Origin: Ciona intestinalis
Taxonomy: Eukaryota; Chordata; Ascidiacea; Phlebobranchia; Cionidae
Length of the DNA: 64,000 nt
Assembly: GCF_000224145.3 (NCBI RefSeq)
Contig: NW_004190507.1
Span: forward strand, 41,370-105,369
Direction of reading: 5' to 3'
Shown here: piece by piece, positions 41,034 through 54,400 of the stretch
Layout of the letters: the number at the start of each line of letters is the position of its first letter
Position numbering within the stretch: the first letter of the stretch is position 1
Position numbers and translations under genes: made by a program
The notes under the pieces: generated by a model
Told to the model about the DNA's origin: nothing
What the model saw: the letters and a program-made list of their open reading frames with translations, nothing else
Database searches by the model: none

Positions 41034-42420
41034 CATACGCTGGGCAATCAACCTTGCTTGGATGCAATCCACCCAAGTGACGACCAAGGTTTGGTATTCC
41101 ATACAAACAGTTGATTGCCCCATGTTTTATTATATTGTGTTTGGACACAAATTCTTTTCCCACGCAATAGGTGGTTGCCTGCCACAGTAAGTAACATACA
41201 CAGCTGCCAGGCATATTATACTTGCGTTCCAAAACAACTGTTCTGGCGTTTATTCGCATTATCGCATACATTTATTTTAATGCCCTATATAGGTTGTCTT
41301 TATTGGGGTAAATGGCATGTTACTAGAGTCCATATTATAAACAGGAGTTATTTCATGTCGCCCATAGAAATCACATAGCACACAGCAAATGGGGCTAAAT
41401 TGTTCATAGACATAATATAAATATGTACATATATATATATAAAATTAATCTATTTTATGTTTTTAATACAAATACAGAATGCAGATTAAAAAAAACAAAT
41501 TTTCAAGTAGTTGTGTAGATTTATTAAAGCTTAAAATTGACTTATATATAGAACTAAGTTTTGCGACTAAGCAGAAAAATATGTTTAAAAATTCCCGTTG
41601 CTAGGGTAAACAATCGGCGAAATTAGCCCCATTTGGTTGCCCTGTAAGTTTTCTATGGTGATGAAATAACTTATGTTAATATACGGACTCTGGTATGACA
41701 ACCTTTATATTGGACCTTGAAATATTGGTACGCAAATTAATTCTGAAAGATTTTATTGCAGAACAACAATGTTATGTTATGGTTTCAAACTTTCATATCG
41801 TTGCATTCTTTATACAATTGAACAAAACATGTTGTCAATTATATAACGGCTTCTAATGTATTTAATATTCCTGGGCCCACTGAGACTTGAACCAGGGGTT
41901 CTTCAACCACCAACCTACAAACAATGCTACAATACTACCACTTATGCCCACACTATTTGTTCAAGAAACATGTTTAGTCATAAACTCATGACATAACATC
42001 TCATATAAATAATATATAAAAAAAAAGTTTTTATTTTTAAAAGATTTGGTTTAAATCAAAACCATCTTCTTTTTAAAGTTTAATAATAAAGACAATTGTG
42101 CCGTATAAACAGACTGTTATGTTTGTATTAAAACCGACCAGAAAATTATATGCACCAAAATAGGACAGTTTGACATACAACATGTATTTTTAAGAACCCC
42201 CGGTTTAAATTGATCGTTTATTCCTTTTTGCCTTTGTGGCCATTTTGTTGTTCAATCGAAATCACAAACACTTTGTAAACTTTACATGTTTGAAGTTGTA
42301 GCAATAACTATGTCAAGGTTATAACTTTGCTGCAATTAACTTTACGTGGAAAATAAACAGCAATCGTTGCATTCTATTACGTCGATAATGGAATAAAATA
42401 GATAATTCTTGAGTTGATAA
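41034..42420. other. Intergenic region, no gene seen
   Basis: Downstream of NAA20. At 41873-41950 the minus strand has a tRNA-like stretch (AGTGGTAGTATTGTAGC as A box, TGGTTCAAGTCTCAG as B box), probably another SINE head. Otherwise AT-rich sequence with no splice-consistent exons. Confidence 0.5.
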
Positions 42421-42575
42421 CCAGCGGGAATTTTGGTCTAAAATGTTCCCTAGACCTTACCAATACGGGATACCCGCTGTATAACTTGTTTTGTAAAAAA
42501 AAAACTTGCGCGTTCGTGTCGAAAATTAAAGGAAGTGCGAGAAAAAATGCCTCGTTTCCGTAACAAGGATTATAG
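42421..42575 (+). mobile_element. Foldback MITE, family F, single arm
   Basis: Contains AATTTTGGTCTAAAATGTTC, CTAGACC and GCGCGTTCGTGTCGAAAATT. The same words make up the arm at 63540-63685 and its inverted partner from about 63890. Only one arm is visible here. Confidence 0.65.
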
Positions 42576-42704
42576 TATTATCGCATGAGAGTTTTAATTG
42601 CTTCTTATGTTATGATCGCCATTTCTTCGCTTGTTTTCCCTCGCGTGATGCCATTAATTGTTTACTGGTAGGTTGTTCAAATTGTAAGCCACACAAAAAA
42701 ACAA

Positions 42705-42835
42705 TTACCGACAATTACAAAGTTACATGCTTAGTAACTCGTTAGCTGGCACGAGGTGTATGAAACTAAACACGTGTATTATAACGACTGTCGTTGCCCC
42801 ACCATGCGAGGATAAATAAATTACATCCATTTCTT
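42705..42835 (+). mobile_element. SINE-like family A, tail
   Basis: AAAGTTACATGCTTAGTAAC, GGCACGAGGTGTATGAAACT, ATTATAACGACTGTCGTTGC, CATGCGAGGATAAATAAAT. Confidence 0.7.
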
Positions 42836-43374
42836 CAACAATGTTTTCGTTGTTACTTATTCGTTGATCTTGTTTTGATAATTTTTAACTGCCCGTCATC
42901 GGCCGACGACCCACGTTACCATTGTTGCCACACAAATATTATTATGATGTCACAAACAAATTGCGCAAACTCCTAACTCGTAAACCTTTCTATGAAATTA
43001 CATTAACGATCCATGGTAACCCATAAGCATTCTCACATTGCTTTGTTTTAAGGTAGCCCACAAACACAGGCCGCTCATAAAATTCTAATTTAATCGGCCC
43101 TACGAGCCGTGTAACCTCGCTAAATTATTTTAATAGCCCACTCACCTAACTAACAGCGCCGTGTTATGGTTTTTATTACCTCGGTTTTGTTTGCATTTAA
43201 CTTTGTGGCTTTCTCGCATCCGTTTTAATGACCTTTATGATCTCGTGCAACTTAATTATAAACGAAAACGTTTAATTTACGACATTTGCTGCGTTGTTGC
43301 GACACACAGTAATACTCTTTAAAATCTGAAGCATCGCGCAAAAATGTAGCGTATATTCAAGACGAATATATATA

Positions 43375-43706
43375 TATAGTAGGGTGGGGAAAGATGGGAC
43401 ACCTTTTCGTTTTTTTTTGTCCAATTTGGTAGTAAACAAAGAAAATTTAAAGAAATATGAAACCTGTTCTCACGACTTCCATAGACTGTTGTCAATTGTT
43501 TAAAACACAATTAATGGCAAAACGACAGTAGTTAAAATACGCTATACGAGTAACAATAACCATATAAATGACGGCAATGCTAAAACTATATCAACAGAAT
43601 CGAGATCGTGAATACGGTCATCAAATTCTGTATTTTTTGTTAAATTTTTTACCAAAATGGACGATAAAAGAAAATTGAAAACATGGGCCATCTTACCCCA
43701 ACCTAC
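43375..43706. mobile_element. MITE-like family D, longer copy
   Basis: Left end TATAGTAGGGTGGGGAAAGA, right end GGGCCATCTTACCCCAACCT. About 332 bp, with GTAGTAAACAAAGAAAATTT near the left end as in the 191-bp copy. Additional fragments of the same end lie at about 43805-43830. The rest of the interval to 45174 has no gene that I can support and could hold regulatory DNA for the homeobox gene. Confidence 0.65.
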
Positions 43707-45174
43707 AGAACAATAGATTTACGCTCTTGTCCGTTGTTACGTCACTAAAACAATTGTAGATAAGTATCCCCCGAAATTTCCTTAGATACTATTACCCCTA
43801 AAAACAGTGACCATCTTACCCCAACCTTGAAACATTCACTTCAGCATTTATACTGCACAGTCCAAATATATATAAATTACGCTACATCTAAAATAATCCA
43901 CTTAGATGCAATCCACCCCCAACACGCCCAACTTTCCCGTGGGAAAGATAACATTGATTACTTGGCAACTAAACCAGGTTACCTTTATTAAATTCCCACT
44001 ATTAATAGGCGGCTGTGTATTAGTAATGACGGGACTTGTAATTTAATACACGGGACCACCGCCCAGTTAAGTTAAAGCACAAAACATTGGAATCAAGAAA
44101 ATCTTATACAGGTACCATTGTCCGAGCGGCCTTTCTATTCCGTTGTAAATCTCTGGTTTGATTTAAAGCCCCATCAGTACAAACATGTTGGGCAAATGTT
44201 TCAGTAAATTTTATCAACTTTAATCTGATTATGGCAACAGAGAGACGACCGGTTACCTAGCTACAACGGTCGGTTATTCTTCGTAAACATATTACGTTGG
44301 GTTTGTAAATCAACTTAATTTATTGCCGGTTTTTCCAGGCTTAGCCAACTTTGTTTTTTTTGTGGAATATATATATACGTCATCATTACGTCATCAACCT
44401 TTTAATTCTTCCGTTCGTTTATACAATTTACGTGAAAACGGAAACTGGGTATACGATCAAAAAAACATTTTGTAATGCCCTTATATAACACGTAGTATAT
44501 TTATAAAAAAAATTTCTATTGATCAATAAAACATTTTACAAAAAAACTAAAACAAGTTTTTTTTTCTGTTATCTGTATGTTTGTTTTCTAAACGTCTCGA
44601 GTTCGTTAAATAGTAGCGACGGTATAAGATGGACCGCGTAAGTATATACATACTATCCCATATTTCCCAATCTCGAACAAAAAACAGCACTTCAAATAAA
44701 TATTCTTATCAACAGTTTATAACTGAGTTTTACGTAGATTTTTTTCGTGCAAAAAAAGCACCAAAGCTCTAATGTAACCCGTTTGTACATTAACACTAAA
44801 CTTACGATACCAAAAATGACGTCAACGGTAAGGAGAAACTTCACATTGTTCATGAACTGCATCACCCAATGTCGGGATAATGGAAATTAACATTTTAATC
44901 GGTTCTGGTCAAAAGCACGTTAATTAGCATATGATGATATATCGACGTGCAATAAAACAGACGTTGTGTAACCAACATTATGAGTTACGGTTTGTTTGAT
45001 TTTTTCCGTTAAAAACACACAGGTCACGAGATGGGACCTCAGTTGTGTTAGATTCCGTTAATGTGACACAGATATTCAAGTTATTTAAATTCGAGATATT
45101 CGCGATTTCTTTATTTAAAAAAATATTTCAGGATATTTTTGAAATATCCTAAGAAACTCAAGATATTTCAAGAT

Positions 45175-47133
45175 ATGGAGGAAACGAAGCAATTAGAAAG
45201 AAGTTCAATTACAGGTTTTTTATTTCTTCCTATATTTACTGTTTGATTTAAAAGCGTTATTTAAAAAAATTGCGAATGCGTAATTTGAAGTTTTTAGTTA
45301 AATTACGTGAAGTTAAATACATCATTATTTGAAATTCAATTATATAATTGAGTATGATGCTGGAATTGGTTTAAAAAAATACGCAACAGGATAATATATT
45401 ATTTTCGTTTAAAAAATCCAGAGTAAACCCATTACCCCAACCCATAAATAACGTCGACCTTTAATGTCATATTACATTAATCTTATTTATCTCCGAATAC
45501 GATATTGAAGTTCAGATTAAATAAAACAACAAAAAGAAAGGAATTAGCAACAAAACGAAAGTCATTAAAACAAACTTAGATTAATAACCACCTGTCTTTC
45601 CAACTTTACTCGTTACATCATAAAATAATATTTACAGATTCGTTTCGAAGCACCATGATGACGTCATCATTACCTAGCATGACGCCATATCCCACTATGA
45701 CGTCACAGGGGTCGCAAAAAGGCAAACGTCGTTCCCGAACGACATTCGATCCGCACCAAATTAATGAACTTGAGAAAGTTTTCCGAACCACCCATTATCC
45801 AGATATTGGGACCAGAGACAAGTTAGCTGCCCAAATTAATCTACCAGAAGCAAGAATACAGGTTTGCATGATAATTCTTAAACATATATTACTGTGGGGT
45901 AAGATGGGATACCGTTTGCACATTATATCCCATATTTCCTAATCGTGTTTTGAACAATTAACAACGCTATTTCGTGGGGTGAAGTTATTTAATTCTGTTA
46001 AATAATATATGTTTGCTACCAAATGGGACGAGTGAAAGGAAATTTAACAAAAAATATATAAAACACGTATATATAGGTATTCCAGTAAAGATTTTGTTGT
46101 AATTATAAGTTTTTAACTCTTCGGTTTCTAAAACGTCATTTGTTTGAACAGAGATTAACTGACTTCGCGAAATGAAACTTTCTCTTTACCTACTTAAATT
46201 TTTGGATTTAATTTAATTCTATTTATTAGTGACTAATGGGTTGTCTAAGTTATCACCTATAAAGAAAGACAGTTACCGTCGCCTTATATACGTGAACTGT
46301 TATTTTCCGGCTACGCGAGGATAAATGAATTAAGTTTATTTATTCATTAATTAACAAATGTCACATTGCCACAGATCTGGTTCCAGAACAGACGAGCTAA
46401 ATGGAGGAAGTCTGAGAAACTAAGTCACTTCGGTGGATTGCAACATCTAACGGATATCGATGTTGTGCCTGCTCCCAAACCTGACTTCGTCATCAGGTCA
46501 AAGGTCAGTGGATGACGTCATTGTTTGTTTTTACCTCGATTTATTTTTTTTCATCGATTGCGGATAATTTGGACAACCTATTATTGACCACTGAGTTGGA
46601 GAAATTGCCTTTACTTTATTGCCAAACGCCCACAACGGTAGCAGCGACGAGCCTCGTTATCCTGTTGGGTAGAGACGGGCCCGCACTAACCCCCTACCAT
46701 GGCGCCATTTAAAAATGGATACTTTCCATTCTAGCATTCCGAGGAAAGACCGCCCTCTCGCGAGAAATCCCAGGAGCGATCACCGACCGTTAGAGGGCAG
46801 AACAACGATGACGAAATGTCAAAAATGTGGGGTGAAATTAACCAACAGAGAGTTCTCTCCCAGTTCCTACCCTCACTTTACCCCTCCTACCCCATGTTCC
46901 CTCCATCGCACGCAACTTTAGCTGCCCTACTATCCGCTAGGATGCACCCATCTATGATGTCATTACCGATGACGTCACAGAAACTTTTCGGTAATTTTCC
47001 ATTATCGTTTCCCTTACTGCCTCACACCGATACTCCATCATCGTCGACGCCCCAGTTCAATGTCCCAGACTCTCTGCTGACACCACCGTTAGTAATTGGC
47101 GAACATAATTCTAGTGATAACCATTCAAAGTGA
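45175..47133 (+). CDS. Paired-like homeobox transcription factor, ISX-like
   Basis: Exons 45175-45214 (tentative), 45638-45861, 46375-46503 and 46735-47133 join in phase to 263 residues. If the first exon is wrong, translation can start at the ATG 45655. The homeodomain occupies about residues 43-102: [50 protein letters not shown], with invariant W48, F49, N51 and R53, and Gln at position 50. An intron between positions 46 and 47 (RIQ|IWF) is typical of PRD-class genes. THYPD and LAAxINLPEAR are closest to vertebrate ISX by memory; RAX and VSX are the next candidates. The C-terminal part is rich in Pro, Ser and Met ([23 protein letters not shown]) with no OAR motif that I can see. Intron 2 holds a minus-strand SINE fragment. 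Specific DNA targets cannot be read from sequence. Confidence 0.85.
46245..46335 (+). mobile_element. SINE-like family A, degraded fragment
   Basis: TAGTGACTAATGGGTTGTCT followed by a shortened tail ending CTACGCGAGGATAAATGAAT, in the homeobox gene's intron just before exon 46375. Confidence 0.55.
46548..46712 (-). mobile_element. SINE-like family A, 5' part
   Basis: Reads on the minus strand from a GCGCCATGG head through CCATTGTGGGCG-like and GGCAATAAAG sequence to GGTCAATAATAGGTTGTCC. It lies between homeobox exons 46375-46503 and 46735-47133 and ends about 22 bp before the latter. Confidence 0.65.
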
Positions 47134-47149
47134 CGACATGTTAATTGAA

Positions 47150-47365
47150 TGAACAAAAGTTACTTTTTTATCCTTATGTGGCAGGACAACAACAGTCGTT
47201 ACGTCGTTACAACAAGGGTGTTTTGTTTCATACATCTCGTTTCCTTTTTACCACGTATTAAACTTTGTGGGTGATTGGTTTTGTTTGATTTTTTAATGTA
47301 AGGCTATCAACTTAGACAACCCGTTATGCACCACCAGGTTGGAGCAATTTTATTTCCTTTTACTG
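47150..47365 (-). mobile_element. SINE-like family A, 3' two thirds
   Basis: Begins 17 bp after the homeobox stop codon. Minus-strand order: GCTCCAACCTGGTGGTGCAT, GGGTTGTCTAAG, ATCACCCACAAAGTTT, GAGATGTATGAAACAAAACA, AACGACTGTTGTTG. It therefore probably contributes the start of the 3' UTR. An AATAAA for that gene is at about 47739. Confidence 0.65.
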
Positions 47366-48162
47366 CATATGCTTCAGTATTTATCTCGTACTATACCAAA
47401 TATAAGTTTTCTGTAAAAAATAAAATATTTTATGATGTTTATGACCTGAGTTTCGATGAGCATAGAAAACTAAAATAATTTTATTTTTTAAAAAAATTTT
47501 GGGGGGCTTTTAATAAAAGTATTGTGTTGTTTACTCATTTTCTTTGAATTTAGCGGTTTTAAAAACCAGGAAACTAAATTTTGATCAATTTAATGTTAAA
47601 AAGTTGTTACTGTAAGAAGCTAAACTGTATTATTAGTAACATTCCAACGCATTGTTCAAAATGTTTAAAGATATAGATTTGATAAGAGGAACTGTTATTG
47701 TGTTGGCTATGTAAATAATATTGGCTGGTTCCTTAAGTCAATAAAGAGTTTTTATTGAGTAACATATCTGTATAGGAGTTGTTAGTTGTACAGGCTTTAG
47801 GCTTAATATAGCGTTAAAGGTATTTTTATGTTTATAAGTTTCGTACCTCGTACGTTATGAATCCAAGTTATAAGAAGTTATGTAATGTATTGTATATTAT
47901 AGTTATTATGATGCTTGTGTATATTTAACAATGTTTGCCTATTGCCTTATTATATGTAGTTATTAATATCAATATTTAACTTATTACCTCTATGTACAAT
48001 ATGATATACGCTTGTTGATATGGATTCTTCACTAGTGCTGTTAATATTATTAAAATGTATGAATTACAATAATTGATCTGGGAAAATAGAACTGCCAACT
48101 TTTTTCCAACCTAGATTCAAATGATTATTGTAACAGAAACACAAGATTACTCACATTTGATA

Positions 48163-48289
48163 TACTAGTCTAGAATCCTTCTGTAACCCATTGCCTCTAC
48201 CTTATAACCTAACAAATAACCGTGAACTAATAACCTCTAACACTTTCCACCAGCCTAATCTGTAACATACGGGAGGACTCTTCACTAGT
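48163..48289. mobile_element. MITE-like family E
   Basis: Inverted ends ACTAGTCTAGAATCC and GGACTCTTCACTAGTG. The interior is a run of CCTAAC/TAACCTCTAAC-type words, complementary to those of 38762-38893. A further lone end GGATTCTTCACTAGTG is at about 48024. Intergenic, upstream of ZCCHC8. Confidence 0.6.
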
Positions 48290-48469
48290 GTCTTATTTTA
48301 TAATGTCATAGTGAGAAATGAGAGACAAAATAAGGAAATGAACGTTGAGGGTTAATAGGTAGGAAGTGCTTAGCATAAAATAGGGAACAGATTCTTAAAC
48401 CGTTCCTTCTTTACAGTTAAACATATTTAAAAATCTACAAAATGTGTTTCAGATTTAGTGTTTTATAAT

Positions 48470-51400
48470 ATGTCTATGTTTGGTAATGATTGTTTATTCT
48501 CTGAGTTTCAATCTTCGTGTTCGTCGGATGATGAAGAAGATGATTCGTTACTACGGCAATATAAGGAGGAGAACGCCACGCTAAGGAAACAAAATATCCT
48601 TTACATTCACAGTTTATCGTCTTGTATGAATAACAGCGCGTTTAACATAATTTAAACGTTTTTTTTTTACAAAAACAGAAGTCACAACTTGTTAAACCCT
48701 GGCTGCTTTACAAATAGATAACACATACTTAATGACATTTTACAGTGGATGTGAGAAGTAGAGGCAGTTTACGGGAATATGCAGCTTGAATACAAATGGA
48801 TGTAGAACAGTGGTTTTCACTTTTCCAACTGGCATGTTTTATTATTTCATTCATAGTTCTCATACTACTTACTTAAAAACTAAAGTCAGGCAAAAAGAAT
48901 GATTTTATTTCATTTATTCTTTACTGTCGATCTATGTGATAAGTAAACCTAACAGCTACTTGGGTACCATTTAGAAGACCTTCCTGTATCGCAAATGGTC
49001 GCAAACTTGAGGTTTCTTTATCACTCGTCGTATATAGAACTTGTTATAGTAGTACTTATGCTGTGGCACAGTGGTTTATATTTCATAACACCAGGTTTAG
49101 AAACATGTTGCTCACACCTTATGTGTGTATTATATATTAATACAAACCAAATAACTATATTTGTATTAAGGCTGTTTCATTTCATTAGGTCAAATGTTTT
49201 CAAGTTTAAATAAATGTTTGATCCTTATCTAATGTTTACATGAGCAGCTCCGTAAAGCAGTTAATATCTTCACTCAGCCATCCTTTATTAAAGTGAAGGA
49301 CGCCGCAAAAGATGGACCAATCGCTCATGTTCTTCTGTTTAATAATGTAACTGCAAGGTGAGGATTGACAACATAGGCACCAAACCTGGGGTGGCAGGGT
49401 GGGCAGGCTAACCCTAGAATTTTCTACATTGTATTAATCAGTAAACAATGCAACCAATAAGTTAGTTTGTTTCACAGGATTTTGTGTCTAACTATCCCTG
49501 CCTCCCCTGTGTTTATGAAAGTTTAGCGCCTATATATAAATATATGATATGCGTTTGAAATGTTGGGACTAAGAGTGCTGTTTAATTATACAACAAGTAT
49601 ATGTTTTTGCTCCCCAGATTGCTGAACTCTACTATTATTTAAATGTACCAACAAGCGGAGCTAGAAATTAAAAAAACAGTTTCGGGCACTATAAGTTTAT
49701 TGAGTGTTGTTTTAATTTAGTAAATACAATATGAGTGATTATGCTTTAATTTACAAATTTTATACTCCAACAGGAAACACGCCAATGAAATTAAAAACTT
49801 CTTTCATGAAATTGCGTCTCGTCCGAATCTATCCGATGACTATGTGCTTGACTCACCACAGGTTGGTTTAACTGAATCATTAGTTATGATAGGCACGTGC
49901 CTGCCGATGGGCAAAGTGATACTCTGTAAATACACCTGCTTTAACTGGCCCACTTTCCCAAGATTTTTATTAACAGAAAAATTACATGTGTAGTGTATAC
50001 AGATTTTGTTCAAATTCGATATGCGTTACCAATGTTATACCTGCCATACCAGTTACCAGCGGCAGCACTAATGAAGAATCCTTGGGTACATTACAGATTA
50101 GTGGTTATATGGGTTGTGGGTTATTGCTTAGCAGATAACATAGGGGCAGGATTCTTTACTAGTACCACCATATCCACCATAACTTGTATCGTCTACACTA
50201 AACGCTGGTTAGAATGTAGTTATGGTTCACTTTTATTCCAGAAGTGTAGCTTTAAAATCAACTTTTATGTCATCACGAGGGCCATCAAGTTCATGCGTAA
50301 ACAATTTAAACTTCAACATAAACACAGAGATCATCTGTTCCTTACCTTCCTCCCAAACTGAAGTCGTACAAATCCAAACGTAGCAGCAGAGACGAGAGAA
50401 AAGCCAGCAAAGCTTACGTTGTCACCAACAGCTTCCAAGTTTTTAGCAACTACTTTTATCTTGATCAAATCGGGGAATCTTTATCGGTTTGTGTTTGGGT
50501 TTTTTATATATTTTTATTATTCTATAATAAGTGAAAATATTTATGTTTACTTTGTTTTCACTGTCACTAGGTGGTGATGGAGAGTTTGTAATGTTGAAAC
50601 ATAAAATAATATTGTGTTAAATGCGTAAAAATAGTAAATACAATGTAGAAAATTCAGCTGTCACCTCAGGTTTGGCGCCTATATGGATGCCCTAGGCATG
50701 CCTTTTAAAATACAAAGGAGGCAGGAATAGTCAGAAACACAATCATATTAAGCGAATCTATTGCTTGTAACGTTTACTGATTAACACTTTCGGCGCCGCA
50801 CTAATAACAATCGGACACTGGGTGCCGCAAGAATTTTGGATTTTATTAAATTTTTAATAAGCCATGAATTACAATTGAAGGTATATCTTCACTATTCGTC
50901 ACAGCCGGAAGAATAAGTATTGGACAAAACAAAACTTCACAACATCATAATTGTAATGATCAGACTATAAAACTTTGAAGTTTCAACCATTATCGGTAAT
51001 TATTCCAGCAGTGGCAGCAGTGAAAACATTGTAAACTAGTAATATTGGGTAAAATATACTTGAAATAGTCGGAAACAGCTGATCGTAGGATCACAAGCTA
51101 ATTGGTCAAAAATAATGTAATTCTCAATGCAGCCTAGATCGAGCGCACGTATATATACGTGGTTTACTATTAGTTTAAACGCAACGCGGCACTCGTAACA
51201 ATGAAAAAATGATAAAACGTATATTTACGTGTGATGGCACCGCGAACCCTTGTTGCTTAAACGTATACGTAGATTGGCGCCAAAAGTGTTAATGCAATCT
51301 CTAAAAATCCTGGGTAGGCCTGCCCACCCTTTGGTGCCTAAAACAACCAGTATTAATACCTACTGTCCGAACAGCGCGATGAGAAGAACGAGAGCCTCCT

Positions 51401-54400
51401 CCCCTCGTATGAACGAGCACGTCCCGATCCCTTAGATGGAGAGGTCGATGAGGCGGATGTGAATAAGATATCGTGAGTTAATGTTGGTCATTGTGATGGA
51501 ATCATGTACATGATATTTATGATGTATTCATATTCGTGATGGAATCACATACGTGATACAATCATATTCGTCATATTTTTCATATTTGTAATTTAAAAAG
51601 GCCGATGATTAAAACAAATTTCATACTTTAACTTTAATTTATTTAAACTTTGTTTATTGTAATGACTTACTCTGAAAAGTCTGTCGCGTTTTCCACCAGT
51701 CTCTACTGTTTAAACGAGGGATCCACAAGATTCATTCTTATTTTATTACATGCGTATGTGGACATTGTGTATCCCTGTCCCTGGTATAAACAGTTTGTGG
51801 AATAAGTTCTGTATTTGGGTGGTTGGTATTTTGGGCCTCGTTGCACTATTGTGCCACAAATCATCACATTTATAGTTTGCGTGATGGTTGATCGTTCTGT
51901 AGTTACTTTACAATTTTTCACAGAAACAAAACCATGAGAGCTTGTTTCAACTGTGGTATGAATGATCATCAGATAAAGGATTGCCCAACCCCCAAGAACT
52001 TTAAAAATATCAACCAGCGTAAAATGGTGGGTTGCAAATGATATCATTACATACAATAAGGAGAAATTTCTTTCACAGGATTGTGTGTCTAACTATCCCT
52101 GCCTTCCCATGCATTAAATAGTTACATAATTCCAAAAATTGTAGCTGTATCATATATTAGTGCTTTTCAACCTTTCCTGGGTTGGTGAACCCCTAAAGTT
52201 GTTGCAACGAACTCATGCACCCCTGATTACTTTAACGTAAAAATAATGACATTTCTCGATTCCCAGTTATGCAAATATAGAATTCATATAAAAAAAAACT
52301 GTAGGAAAGTGGCTAAATTTGTTAAAAATGTTCAAAACTTAATATTATTGGTGAAAATTGTTGAAGATTGTGATGCAACCTTGTATACCCTTTTGCACTG
52401 GTGCACCCCTGGATATTTTGGTGCACCTTAGGGTGCACCGTGCACACCGGTTGAAGGGCACTGGCACATATATATATTCTGATGTTGTTGCTACCAGAAT
52501 CTAAAAGTAAAAAACTCTTCTGAGGAAAAACTAAACTTTGTTTTGCATTTAGTCTGATGATGCCATGCAGTATGGCAGACAATACTTCTATATATATCAG
52601 TATATAAAAAGAAATCAATTAGCGGCAAACTTTTGTTTCAGCAATTCCAGGAAAGAGTGAACAGCTCCCCACAAATGGGGAATTCCCGTTACCACGCCGA
52701 CAATGATTCAGATTCGGAACGATTCTCCGAGTTCAAACCAGGTGTTATAAGGTGAGGGTTTGCAGTTAGAATGTTTTGTTTATCCTTGCATGGCGGGGCA
52801 ACGATAGGTGTTCTGTTTTACACCTCTTGTAGGGGATTGTTTTTATATGGGTCAAATTTATAAAGGGCCACTGGGTTGGAGCAACTGCTGTTAACTGTTT
52901 TGCCCTTGGACAAAATGCCCACAATTTTTTCACACGGCACACCTCACTGTTTGATAACTAACATATTAGTTGCTTGGATATGCTTTTTTTATACACCAGA
53001 TACATATGATATATTTAATAGAACACACAACTTGTTTTACTTCTCCCCATGTACAACACATGCACTGCATATAGAAATACTTAAACCCCTCCTTCCAGCT
53101 CCCAGCTTCGTGAAGCTCTTGGTATTCGTGACAACCAACTTCCCCCCTACATCTACCAGATGAGGTGGCACGGTTACCCACCAGGTCACATGATTGACGC
53201 GAAGATTAATTCTGCCGGGTTAAACTTTTATTCTGAGGGAAGGAAATCTGACAGTCAGGATAGCGAAGGTATGGTTGAATAATAATGAATGTACCTTGTT
53301 TATCCTCGCATGGCGGGGCAAAGACAGTCGTTATAACACAAGTGTTCTGTTTCATACACCTCGTGCCCGCTTATCAGTTACCACGTATGTAACTTATTTA
53401 TCCTCGCATGGCGGGGTAACGACAGTCGTTATAACACGGGTGTTCTGTTTTATATACACCTCGTGCCCGCTTACAAGTTAGCATGTATGTAACTTATTTT
53501 CCTCACATGGGGGATACAACAATAGTTACATGTTCTGTATCATGCGCCTTCAGGACATTATAGGTTTGGTTGTTAAGTGCCTTAAGAAAAACCTGAAACA
53601 TTTACGATATGCCCACAATGGTAGAACCAGTAACCTTTAGGTTAAAGGCAGGTGTACAGATTACTGTCAACGCCTGGAATGTCGACTATTTTAAATCGCA
53701 ACTGAAAAATTGCAAAAGCCTTTTGACTACTAATATTGTTGTTTTCACCTCCAGGTCAGGTTGACGTTGACAAAATCATCTCCTATCCTGGGTTTAATGT
53801 TCCACCTGCTCCACAAACTGTTGAGGTAAGATCAATTTGCCTATATTAACCAATGTTGGGGTAATGAGCCAACTGTGGTCTAAATCCCAAGTCCCATGAT
53901 GTGCTTAAGTGCAGAACCAAAAAGAATGGAATGATATTCACAGACTGACGGACACACTAATCACACTATAACATATGTAATATATATAATTTTAATTGTT
54001 AAGCAAAAAGTTAACTGCCTTGCAGTCCAAACACAATATGACATCACAATATATCCCATAGGATCCTTCCTTTCCTCCAATGGACGACAGACACAGCAAA
54101 GATGTGATGGTGTCGTACCATATGCATAAAAATGAACTCCTGAAAAAGTAAGAGACTCAACGTTTATGCACCCCTTAGTGTATTCACTTTTTTATTTGTT
54201 ATTTTATCTACTTTTTCATATTCTTTCCCTGCCACTAAAACTAACATGTTACAAGCAAAAATATGCGTTTCAATTTCTCAACAACTTGTCCTATAACATG
54301 TTTTATAAACTGTTATGTTCTACTATTAAATCTTTGTTTACTTAAAACTCATGTTTTGGGATCGATTCCGAGATAGCGAGGGTAAATATTAGGAAACTGC

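Noticed and set aside
49993-50361. A 122-codon plus-strand frame before ZCCHC8 exon 4
   Set aside because: It reads through a family E element and intron, and is out of frame with the conserved exon that starts at 50328.
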